Shown here one piece after another: positions 20,025 to 28,684 of a stretch of DNA of 64,000 nucleotides. The notes beneath the pieces are model-generated. The model was not told where the DNA came from, ran no database searches, and saw only the letters and a program-made list of their open reading frames with translations. Numbering within the stretch: the stretch's first letter is position 1; every line of letters begins with the position of its first letter. The DNA is from an uncultured Ignavibacteria bacterium (GTDB lineage: Bacteria; Bacteroidota; Ignavibacteria; SZUA-365). The position numbers and the translations under genes are program-made. Location: positions 1 to 64,000 of the forward strand of contig CAJXVM010000023.1 of NCBI GenBank assembly GCA_913061095.1, written 5' to 3'.

Positions 20025-21512
20025 ATGAGTGAAAAAATCTGTCCTCCCGGGCTTCGCTGCGGCCTTCGAATGCCCTCGATCCTGCTCCTGATCGGGCTTC
20101 TGCTCCTGATCGGTCTTCCCCGCGCGCACTCCCGCACCCTGAATGTCGGACCGGATCGCCAGTACACCCTCCCCAGCCAGGCGGCGTCCGCGGCGATGGA
20201 CGGTGACACCATCCTGATCGACGCCGGGGAGTATGCCGACGCCACCCGGTGGCAGGCGAACAACCTGCTCATACGCGGTGTGGGGGGATACGCGCACGTG
20301 CGTGACCGCACGTACGGACGCAAGGCCATCTGGGTGATCCAGGGAAACAATACGACGGTGGAGTGGATCGAATTCTCCGGGGCTCGCGTGCCGGACAATA
20401 ACGGCGCCGGCATCCGGCAGGAAGGTACGAATCTCACCCTGCGTCACTGCCATTTCCATCACAATGAAATGGGCATCCTCACGAACAATGATCCCGCCAG
20501 CCATATCGTCATCGAGTACTGCCATTTCGCCAGCAACGGCTACGGTGACGGTTATTCCCACAATATGTACATCAATCACGTGGGGAGATTCACGCTGCGG
20601 TACAGTTACAGCCATGATGCGGTGATCGGACACAATGTGAAAAGCCGGGCGCATGAGAATTTCATTCTGTACAATCGCCTCGACCAGGCAGAGGGAGGCA
20701 ACACCAGCCGGGAGATCGATCTGCCCAATGGCGGACTCGCCGTCATCATCGGCAACATCCTCGATCACGGACTGAACACCGACAATTCCAATCTCATCGG
20801 GTTCGGGATGGAGGGATTCAGCAATCCCCGGGCAACGATCGTCGTCGCGAACAATACCTTTCTGACCGCGCGCGGCGCGGGAGGATTCGTGACGCTGCCG
20901 CAGTCCGGCACCGACACCGTGCGCATCATCAACAATATCTTCGCCGGACGCGCGACCATGCTCACCGGATCCGCCGCCGTCATCGACACCGCCGCCAATC
21001 TCGCTGTGCGGGATATCGCCGAAGCAGGTTTCCGCGACCGCGCGGACCGCGACTATCATCCTACGCCCTCCTCCCCGGCCATTGACGCCGGCACGGATCC
21101 CGGCACCATCGACGGCTTCAGCCTCCGGCCGACGCACGAATACATGCATCCCACCGGCAGCCGTCCCCGCGCCGATGCGCCGCCGCTCGATTGCGGTGCA
21201 TATGAATATGAATCCGCGACCGGCACACACAGCCCGCCGTCCGTCCCTTCCGCACTGACGATAGAGCACATCTATCCTCTGCCCGCACGGAAGAACATAT
21301 TCATCCAGTTTGCGCTCAGACAGTCTACGGAGCTTCGCATCAGCCTTCATTCCCTTGACGGCCGGCGGCTGCTCACGCTTCCTCCGACCCGCTACGCAGC
21401 GGGACGCCACACACGACAGATCACTCTGCCCGCCATTCCGACCGGCATCTACCTCTTCTTCCTTCATGCAGACGGCGTGATCCACACGCATCGCATGCTG
21501 TACATGCGATGA
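20025..21512 (+). CDS. Secreted right-handed parallel beta-helix protein with type IX sorting domain
   Basis: The 495-residue protein has a long hydrophobic signal (SILLLIGLLLLIGLPRAHS) and then a pectate-lyase/NosD-like right-handed beta-helix over about residues 40-370. Short Asn-ending turns recur: IQGNNTTVEWIEFSG, LTLRHCHFHHNEMGI, IVIEYCHFASNGYGDG. The SPAIDAGTDPGTIDG and DCGAYEYE segments are typical of the end of such helices in secreted proteins. The C-terminus is a sorting domain (IYPLPARKNIFIQF, SLDGRRLL, IPTGIYLFFL). A polysaccharide-lyase or carbohydrate-binding role is possible, but no catalytic residues could be assigned. It diverges from the VWA operon. A 540-codon frame on the opposite strand is considered a shadow. 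Confidence 0.85.
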   Translation: MSEKICPPGLRCGLRMPSILLLIGLLLLIGLPRAHSRTLNVGPDRQYTLPSQAASAAMDGDTILIDAGEYADATRWQANNLLIRGVGGYAHVRDRTYGRKAIWVIQGNNTTVEWIEFSGARVPDNNGAGIRQEGTNLTLRHCHFHHNEMGILTNNDPASHIVIEYCHFASNGYGDGYSHNMYINHVGRFTLRYSYSHDAVIGHNVKSRAHENFILYNRLDQAEGGNTSREIDLPNGGLAVIIGNILDHGLNTDNSNLIGFGMEGFSNPRATIVVANNTFLTARGAGGFVTLPQSGTDTVRIINNIFAGRATMLTGSAAVIDTAANLAVRDIAEAGFRDRADRDYHPTPSSPAIDAGTDPGTIDGFSLRPTHEYMHPTGSRPRADAPPLDCGAYEYESATGTHSPPSVPSALTIEHIYPLPARKNIFIQFALRQSTELRISLHSLDGRRLLTLPPTRYAAGRHTRQITLPAIPTGIYLFFLHADGVIHTHRMLYMR

Positions 21513-21530
21513 TATAGGGGAACCTGCCTA

Positions 21531-21559
21531 TTGCGTTTCCGATCCCGTTCTCTTATACT
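21531..21559 (+). promoter_or_regulatory. Promoter of the LamG/FN3 protein gene
   Basis: TTGCGT (21531-21536) and TATACT (21554-21559) are separated by 17 bases, about 125 bases upstream of the ATG at 21685. It lies directly after the stop codon of the beta-helix gene. Confidence 0.6.
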
Positions 21560-21684
21560 CCCACTGTAGTCATATCCTGCTGTACGTTTGCTGTTCTCGC
21601 CCGGGGCTCATCTGCCCCCGGGGCGTGATCGTTGGTATCCGGACGAGTCATCAATTCATCTTCCAGATACAAACGGAGTCCGCC

Positions 21685-24600
21685 ATGCAGTTCTGCCGTC
21701 TGATATATCCCGTTTTCATTTTTGTTCTGATGTATTCCCCCTTGATCGCACAGTCAAACTATGCAATCGAGTTCGATGGAATCGACGACCGCATCGAAAT
21801 GTCCGTCAACAATGAGTATTACAGTGCACAGGGATACACCTGGGAAGTCTGGGTGGCGAAACTCGGCGGCCCCGCTCTCGGAGATCAGATGGTGATGGGC
21901 TACATGGATAATGTATGGGGAGAAGACTTCCTGCTGTTCTTCTACGGCGACTCACTCTATTTCCGGGTTGATGGACTGGGAGGACCGCCTGCCCACGACT
22001 ATTACCCGCTTTCATGCTGTCCTCCCGGCGGATTCAAGGACGGTGAGTGGCACCATTTCGCAGGTGTTCAGGACTATGCGAACGATACAACCACCATCTA
22101 CCTGGATGGGATACCGGTTGCGGGCAGAAAATGGTCACGCACTCCCATCACCCGTGATCTCTGCACACGCACCGGTTTCGGACACCTCAATTACGATTGC
22201 TATACCAATAACCGGTTTTTCAAAGGACGCATCGATGATTTTCGCATCTGGAACGTCGTCCGAACCCGGCAGCAGATTCAGAATACGATGTACGATCAGC
22301 TATCAGGTGCTGAACCCGGTCTGATCGGATACTGGCCGCTCGAAGAGGGAACAGGACTGCAGACGTCGGATCAAACGTCCGGCGCAAATCACGGCACGTT
22401 GATGGATGGTGCGAAGTGGGTGACAAGTGGCATAATTCAACCGACGCCCCCAGCGGCCCCAAGCATGCTGACCGCTTCCCCGCTGTCTCCGACGAGGATG
22501 ATTCTGAACTGGCACGACAATGCAACGAATGAATCCCGGTATGTCATCGAACAATTGGAAGGGACCTCCTGGATCAGAGTCGACTCCTCCTTCGCAAACA
22601 CGACGAGCACCGTCATTGAAAACCTCCAGCCCGAAACAACATATGAATTCCGCGTCCGCGCCGTGAACCCGTACTTCGCATCGGACTACTCCAACACCGC
22701 CTCCGCGACGACGCCGGAGTTCGTGGGACCGAGCGACCTTGTCGCCAGCGCGTTCTCCCACGCCGCTGTGATACTGGAATGGAAGGACAATTCCCCCTAC
22801 GAAACGGCGCAGATCGTCGAGAAAAAGGGCAGCACGCAGGCGTGGCAGGTCTGCGATACCGTGGGACGCGACCAGACACAGCACTATGTCGCCGGACTTG
22901 AATCCTCAACGACATATACCTTCCGCATCCGTGCGCTCGAGGGCACTGTCGCCTCGCCGCCGTCCAATGAAGCGTCCGCAACAACGCTGCTCTTCCTCGA
23001 CGCGCCCGACAACCTGGCCGCGACCGTGCTGAGCTGCACCGAGGTGCGGCTGCAGTGGACCGACCACAGCGCGGAGGAATCCGGCTTCGAAATCGAACAG
23101 CGCATCGATAAGGAGGACTGGTCCCTCGTGCACACGACCGGTCGCGACGAAACCGTCATCACGCTCGATCAGCTCACGCCGCGCAGCACTTACCGCTTTC
23201 GCGTCCGCGCCGTCGGCGACAACGCCGCCTCCACCTGGTCCAACGAAGCGGAAGCATTTACACTCGTGCCACCCGCCACGCCCGGGGACTTCGCCGCGGA
23301 TGCCATCTCGCATCATACGGTGCGGCTGACATGGTCACGCGCGTCCGAGGATGAAGAGCGCTTCGACATCGAGCGCCATGAGACGGGCACGGACTGGATG
23401 CTGGCGCACACCGTCGCGGCCGGAAAGGAAACGATCGACGATGAGGAACGCAGCGCTTCGACCACGTACTGGTACCGCATCCGGGCGGTGAATGCAGCGG
23501 GACCGTCGGACTGGTCCGACGCCGTCGAGGTCACCACCCCCGCCCTGCCCGTCCCCGACACGCCCTTCGGCGTCATGGCCCGGGCCACGGGGCCGACCAG
23601 CATCGTCGTCACATGGATCATGCCCTATCCCTCCTGTGAGCAGGCGTTCGAACTCGAGGAGTCACTGACGGGCGATGAAAACGATTTCACTGCCGTCACG
23701 CCGGCACCGGAGGGCGGCGACCGTTCATACACGCGCGGGGGACTGCAGCCGTCGACGACGTATTACTATCGTCTCCGCGCGATCAACAGCTCGGGCACCT
23801 CCGCTTACTCCGACACTGCCAGCGCCACAACGCTGAAAAAAGACGCACGCCTGCCCGCACCGCCGTTCGACGTGCGCGCCTCCGCCCTGAGCGACAGCAG
23901 AATCCGCATCAGCTGGGCCATGCCCGATCCGACACTGGCGGAGGGATTCACGCTCGAGCGCTCACTCAGCGGACGCGAGGATGATTTCACCGAACTCGCC
24001 GGTGGCCTCGCGAAGGAACTCCGCACATACGTCGACAGCATGCTCCTTGCGGAAACCACGTACTACTACCGCCTCCAGGCATTCAACGTCCACGGCACAT
24101 CCGAGTATTCCGCCATCGTGCAGGCCACCACCGCAAAGGAGCCCCTCTCGCCGGAACTGGTTGCCGCCATGGATGCCAAGGAAACGCTCATTCCCGCTCT
24201 CGAACGCATATTCCCGGTTCGTGACGCCACGCTCGACACGCTGCGCTCCATGCTGGGCTCCTATACGATGGGATATGACGAATCCGCCGCCCGGAACCTC
24301 CTTGCCGACTGGCGCGACGATCAGCCGACCGGCGTCGCCTCGTCGGTGGATGCCATGCAGCGCTTCACGCTCGTCGAACAGCTGATGGCCGATGCGCTCG
24401 GGAACTCGGACGTCGATCCCCCCATCCCCGGCGCGATGGCCGTCGCGCAGCAGACCATGCTGTCTTCCGCCCTGAGCGTCAAGAATTTCCTCGCCATGGG
24501 GATCGCGTGGGAAAACGAGCGCGTCCTCCTCGACGAGGATGAACAGCGGCTGCTCGACATGACCATGGGCGATCTTAGCACGGCGATGTTCGACGCATCC

Positions 24601-26268
24601 GCCACGCTGCTCTCGCTGCTCTGGCAGCGCAGACCGGGTCTCTCCTCCTGCCTTGCCTCCATGCACCGTTCGGGCGGCGCCGTGGAAGCCAGTGCGCCGG
24701 AGCTGCTCAACACCCTGTCCGATTACTACGGGGAGCGCTTCCTCGCGGACCATTACTTGCCGATCACACAGCTGCTCATCGAGGAATTCGCGGGTGAAGC
24801 GCGCAATCGCAGACACAGCGGGACATCCGCAGCCGCACAGGACGTCTACCTGGCCATGCTGGATTCACTGCGAGAGTCCAGCACGAACATGCAAAACGAC
24901 TTCACGTCGTATCAGCCCATCTGCCAGGCGCTCGACCGCGCGTACTCCATCCATACGACCGAGACTCCGCAGCTCTCCGCGTTCATGCGAAAAATGACGG
25001 TCCTGAAACCGGATATCTTTGAGGCCACCTGGAGTGCCGTCCGCGACATGCTGATCCCGATCCATTCGGCAGTATACCTTGCCTTCCAGAGCGGCGTCGG
25101 AACGGTGCGACCCCTGCAGCCGCTGCTCCTCACCGGGGCACGGGCGGTCTTCGATCCGTCGCTGTCGCTCGCGCGCGCAGAACAGTCACCGCTGTTCAAA
25201 TCCCCCCGCAGGATGGTGAAGGCCGCTGTCCCCGACGAGGAATTCGAGGATGACTGGGACATGCTGTATGCCATGCGGGAAAAAATCCTCGCGCAGGATG
25301 TCGACTATGTGCGCACGGAATTCGAAAACCTGCGCCGTCAGGGCAAGGAGACCATCACGCTTCTCGACTTCTGGCAGCGCCGCATCCACGGCGTTCCGGT
25401 CTGGATCATCGCGATGGATGAGCCGACCGGAAATGATTATTACCGCGTGATCGCCGGCCTGCATCGCGCCAAGGCGCGCCGCGGCGTGCTGTCGGTCTCA
25501 CTGGCCGACTACATGCTCGATCCGCAGGAATACAAGATCGAGCCCCTCGTCGCGGAAATCGACTCCATCATCGGCTGGATGTTCAAGGCGAAAGATGACG
25601 CGGAACTGAAATTCTACGAGATTTTCATGGAGGGATGGATTCAGCTTCCCCTGCTCATCGTCAACAATCCCGCGCTGGAGGGACGACCCGCGGAGGGACC
25701 GAAACGCTACGAACTGAGCCTGCGCCTGCGCAATTACGGTCCCATGATGGCTCCCCCGACTTCCGTGCACGTCGACATCATCGAAGGCGATGCATCCTTC
25801 ACCGCTCCTGCGGATGAGAGCATCGACCAGCTCCCCAGCGAGGACGTCCATGTCTTCCTCTTCGATGTCGACATCGAACCCGGTGAGGAATACCTGACCA
25901 TCGCAACCACGGTGAACGCGGAGAACAATGAATGCTTCACCCGCTTCCACACCATCCCCGTCCCCGATATCACCACGCGGACCGAACCCGTGGCAGCGCC
26001 GGATGAGATCACGCTCCTCGGCAATCATCCGAATCCCTTCCACGCCGACACGGACATCCGCTTCGCGCTCGATCGTCCGGCCGCGGTGACGCTGACCGTC
26101 ACCGACATGCTCGGACGCGAAGTACGGCGGCTGCGGAATGACGCGATGCTCGGGGCCGGACGCCACAGTGTGCACTTCGATGCGGGCGCGCTCCCGCCGG
26201 GCGTGTACCTCTGCCGCCTCCGTGCAAACGGCATCACACGCACGCACCGTATGCTGCTTCTGCGGTAA
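21685..26268 (+). CDS. Large secreted LamG / FN3-repeat protein with type IX sorting domain
   Basis: The 1527-residue protein has a signal peptide (LIYPVFIFVLMYSPLIAQ). A concanavalin/LamG-type domain (about 25-230) contains EFDGIDDRIEMS and GRIDDFRIWNVVRT. Six fibronectin type III repeats (about 255-815) follow, each with a TTYEFRVRA- or TTYYYRLRA-type strand. A helical region of roughly 450 residues (about 820-1290) of unrecognised fold comes next, then a CARDB-like domain. The closing sorting domain reads NHPNPFHADTDIRF, VTDMLGREVRRL, PPGVYLCRL. The ATG at 21685 is chosen because GGAG precedes it and the signal peptide starts there; the longer frame to 21625 has no signal. The domains suggest binding to extracellular polysaccharide or protein. 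The function of the central helical region is unknown. Confidence 0.87.
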   Translation: MQFCRLIYPVFIFVLMYSPLIAQSNYAIEFDGIDDRIEMSVNNEYYSAQGYTWEVWVAKLGGPALGDQMVMGYMDNVWGEDFLLFFYGDSLYFRVDGLGGPPAHDYYPLSCCPPGGFKDGEWHHFAGVQDYANDTTTIYLDGIPVAGRKWSRTPITRDLCTRTGFGHLNYDCYTNNRFFKGRIDDFRIWNVVRTRQQIQNTMYDQLSGAEPGLIGYWPLEEGTGLQTSDQTSGANHGTLMDGAKWVTSGIIQPTPPAAPSMLTASPLSPTRMILNWHDNATNESRYVIEQLEGTSWIRVDSSFANTTSTVIENLQPETTYEFRVRAVNPYFASDYSNTASATTPEFVGPSDLVASAFSHAAVILEWKDNSPYETAQIVEKKGSTQAWQVCDTVGRDQTQHYVAGLESSTTYTFRIRALEGTVASPPSNEASATTLLFLDAPDNLAATVLSCTEVRLQWTDHSAEESGFEIEQRIDKEDWSLVHTTGRDETVITLDQLTPRSTYRFRVRAVGDNAASTWSNEAEAFTLVPPATPGDFAADAISHHTVRLTWSRASEDEERFDIERHETGTDWMLAHTVAAGKETIDDEERSASTTYWYRIRAVNAAGPSDWSDAVEVTTPALPVPDTPFGVMARATGPTSIVVTWIMPYPSCEQAFELEESLTGDENDFTAVTPAPEGGDRSYTRGGLQPSTTYYYRLRAINSSGTSAYSDTASATTLKKDARLPAPPFDVRASALSDSRIRISWAMPDPTLAEGFTLERSLSGREDDFTELAGGLAKELRTYVDSMLLAETTYYYRLQAFNVHGTSEYSAIVQATTAKEPLSPELVAAMDAKETLIPALERIFPVRDATLDTLRSMLGSYTMGYDESAARNLLADWRDDQPTGVASSVDAMQRFTLVEQLMADALGNSDVDPPIPGAMAVAQQTMLSSALSVKNFLAMGIAWENERVLLDEDEQRLLDMTMGDLSTAMFDASATLLSLLWQRRPGLSSCLASMHRSGGAVEASAPELLNTLSDYYGERFLADHYLPITQLLIEEFAGEARNRRHSGTSAAAQDVYLAMLDSLRESSTNMQNDFTSYQPICQALDRAYSIHTTETPQLSAFMRKMTVLKPDIFEATWSAVRDMLIPIHSAVYLAFQSGVGTVRPLQPLLLTGARAVFDPSLSLARAEQSPLFKSPRRMVKAAVPDEEFEDDWDMLYAMREKILAQDVDYVRTEFENLRRQGKETITLLDFWQRRIHGVPVWIIAMDEPTGNDYYRVIAGLHRAKARRGVLSVSLADYMLDPQEYKIEPLVAEIDSIIGWMFKAKDDAELKFYEIFMEGWIQLPLLIVNNPALEGRPAEGPKRYELSLRLRNYGPMMAPPTSVHVDIIEGDASFTAPADESIDQLPSEDVHVFLFDVDIEPGEEYLTIATTVNAENNECFTRFHTIPVPDITTRTEPVAAPDEITLLGNHPNPFHADTDIRFALDRPAAVTLTVTDMLGREVRRLRNDAMLGAGRHSVHFDAGALPPGVYLCRLRANGITRTHRMLLLR

Positions 26269-26312
26269 GGCTCCGGGAGGAGAGAGGGCTCGTTTCGCAG
26301 GGAGAATGATTC

Positions 26313-26341
26313 TGGACAATCCGGGATGAATTGTGTATTAT
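26313..26341 (+). promoter_or_regulatory. Promoter of the propeller protein gene
   Basis: TGGACA (26313-26318) and TATTAT (26336-26341) are spaced by 17 bases. The predicted start lies about 70 bases before the ATG at 26420. Confidence 0.55.
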
Positions 26342-26419
26342 CCGGTCGCGATGTGTGTCCGTCGCAGACACGGATATCTTTCGCCATACAATCACCCAGC
26401 AAGTATTTCGGAGGACGGG

Positions 26420-28564
26420 ATGGAACACGTCCGCACTGCTTTCAGCGCCGCACTGCTGCTGCTTGTTTTCACATGCTCGCAGCTTATGGGGCAGGATTGG
26501 GAGCAGCTGCCGGGTCCGACCGGCGGCGAGATCACGGCACTGCTGAAGACGCCCGCAGGGGCCCTGCTCGCCTGGCAGATCGGCGGCGGCATCTACCGGT
26601 CGCAGGACAGCACGCGCAGCTGGACGCGCGTGCTCAACCATACGAATCACCGGCCGACCGACCCGTTGACTATCGATCCGCAGGGGCGCATTTACTGCAG
26701 TTCGACCGACGGCCTCGTGCGCTCCGATGACGACGGCCGCACCTGGATCTCACTGACCAATCCGGGCACCCATGTGCTCGGCATCACACCGCGCGGTACG
26801 CTGCTCGCCGCCGGCTACCGCAGCATCCTGCGCTCCACCGACGGCGGGATGCGGTGGGATTCCTCCGCCTACGCACCGACGCGCTATGGCTCCTATGCCG
26901 TCGGCATCGGCGTAACCGACGACAGCACCTGCTTCGCCGCCTTCGAGCGCGACAGTCTCGTCCGCTCCATCGACGACGGAGCCACCTGGGAACTCGCATA
27001 CCTGCCGCCGGGCTGCGGTGAACTCGTATACATGACCATCATCGACGGGAGCGACATCCTCGTCAGCGCGGATTCGGGATGCTGGATATCACGTGACGGT
27101 GCCGTGAGCTGGGAAAAAGCAGACATTCCGGATGGCGGAACCGTGCTGCAGGCGCGGCACTCCGGCAGAAACATCATCCTCGCACGCACTGCCGATGCAC
27201 TGCTCAAAAGCAGCGACGGGGTCGAATGGATACCGATCGACATCCCGGCAACCGCGGCCGTGACATCCGCGCTGGCGCTCGACGACCATGTCATGCTCTA
27301 CGGAGACGGGTACGGCCTGTTCTACAGCACCGACGTCGGCAGGAGCTGGGAGCGGCGCACGACGAACATGTTCATCCCGCGGTGGTATCTGTCGCTGGAT
27401 GAGCGTCCCGACGCACGCCTGGTGAGTCTGCCGTGGATTTCGTACGATCACGGGGAGCAGTGGGAACCGGCCCGGTGGGACAGCGGCCGCTTCAAGAATG
27501 GCAGTATCTGCCAGCGGAGCGACAGATCGATGGATTTTGTGGGGACCGATGAATTCGGACGCAGCGGACTCTGGCATGCAGACGGTCACAACGCCGTCTG
27601 GTCCTGGATCGACACCATCCCCTTCCCGTTCTACAACATGACCATGACGGATATCCCTGGCGGCATAATCGCGATGAACAGCTCCGGGGATATCTGGGTG
27701 ACAACCGATGCGGGTGCACGATGGGAATCACGAGGCACGCTCCCGCAGGATTCCACCGGGCTCCGCCTTCTGGACCTCCATGCCATGCATCCCCCGTATG
27801 ACGACATCGTGCTCGCCGCCGTCGGCATCAAGGGTATCCTTCGAAGTTCGAACCAGGGAATGGACTGGGAGACCGTGCCGATCGAAGGCAGCGGTCCCGT
27901 CTGGGTAAAACGCATCATCGAGCTGCCGGACGGCTCGCTCATCGCAGCCTCCTGGTTCGATATCTTTCGATCGACCGATCAGGGACAGACATGGAAACTG
28001 GTACAAACCGCCGCGCTCCCGGCAAACATCGGGACTGTCCTTACCGATCGTCTGAGCAATCTCTACGAATACCGCCCCGAAGCCGGCGCCCCGGATGAGC
28101 TATGGATGTACACGTCCACCGACCGCGGGGATCACTGGCTGCCGGTTGACCTTCCGCCACCGCCCGTCCCCAAACAGGATATCACCGGCATCACCTTCGA
28201 CGACATGTTCCGGCTCTGCATATCCACCGAGCTCGACGGCATCTACCGCCTCCGCACGCCCCTGCTCGACAGGCATCTCGCACCGGCTGCCGTCACCACC
28301 CTGCGCATCGACGCCATGTACCCGCAGCCGCTGCGCACATCGCAGCACCTGGTCGTGCGCTGCGACATTCCCGAAGCGGCAGCGCTGCACGTGTCCGTAT
28401 TCGACATGACCGGCCGGGAGCGCTATTCCGCCGAACACGCAGCAACGACACCCGGCAGCCGGCACCTGCAAATCCCGCCACTGCAGCTTCCCGCGGGCGT
28501 CTATCAGCTTCGCCTGCAGACGGCAAACGCCGTCACCGCACGCGTGTTCAGCATCCTGCGGTGA
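26420..28564 (+). CDS. Secreted BNR/YCF48-like beta-propeller protein with type IX sorting domain
   Basis: The 714-residue protein has a signal peptide (FSAALLLLVFTCSQLMGQ). A sialidase/YCF48-like repeat region covers most of the length. About ten Asp-box-like turns are seen: SQDSTRSWTR, SDDDGRTWIS, STDGGMRWDS, STDVGRSWERR, STDQGQTWKL, STDRGDHWLP. The C-terminal sorting domain reads MYPQPLRTSQHLVV, VFDMTGRERY, LPAGVYQLRL. The ATG at 26420 has GGAGG 5 bases upstream. Such propellers are common in secreted glycan-binding or sensor-like proteins; no sialidase active-site arginine triad was identified, so enzyme activity is not claimed. Convergent with the VWA gene ending at 28685. Confidence 0.83.
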   Translation: MEHVRTAFSAALLLLVFTCSQLMGQDWEQLPGPTGGEITALLKTPAGALLAWQIGGGIYRSQDSTRSWTRVLNHTNHRPTDPLTIDPQGRIYCSSTDGLVRSDDDGRTWISLTNPGTHVLGITPRGTLLAAGYRSILRSTDGGMRWDSSAYAPTRYGSYAVGIGVTDDSTCFAAFERDSLVRSIDDGATWELAYLPPGCGELVYMTIIDGSDILVSADSGCWISRDGAVSWEKADIPDGGTVLQARHSGRNIILARTADALLKSSDGVEWIPIDIPATAAVTSALALDDHVMLYGDGYGLFYSTDVGRSWERRTTNMFIPRWYLSLDERPDARLVSLPWISYDHGEQWEPARWDSGRFKNGSICQRSDRSMDFVGTDEFGRSGLWHADGHNAVWSWIDTIPFPFYNMTMTDIPGGIIAMNSSGDIWVTTDAGARWESRGTLPQDSTGLRLLDLHAMHPPYDDIVLAAVGIKGILRSSNQGMDWETVPIEGSGPVWVKRIIELPDGSLIAASWFDIFRSTDQGQTWKLVQTAALPANIGTVLTDRLSNLYEYRPEAGAPDELWMYTSTDRGDHWLPVDLPPPPVPKQDITGITFDDMFRLCISTELDGIYRLRTPLLDRHLAPAAVTTLRIDAMYPQPLRTSQHLVVRCDIPEAAALHVSVFDMTGRERYSAEHAATTPGSRHLQIPPLQLPAGVYQLRLQTANAVTARVFSILR

Positions 28565-28684
28565 GCGCAATGTCAAACATCACCCTGAACCTTTCGAATG
28601 GTGACGGCTCCCGCTTCGGTCATGCGTCGATAGGCTCAGTATACGCACAATCCAGTGACGGTCTCTGAAAAGAAGACCCATCCC

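Noticed and set aside
19869-21491. 540-codon open frame on the minus strand
   Set aside because: It lies opposite the beta-helix gene, whose signal peptide, repeats and sorting domain are clear. The minus product is a His/Arg/Gly/Val-rich composition without domains, as expected for a shadow in GC-rich DNA.
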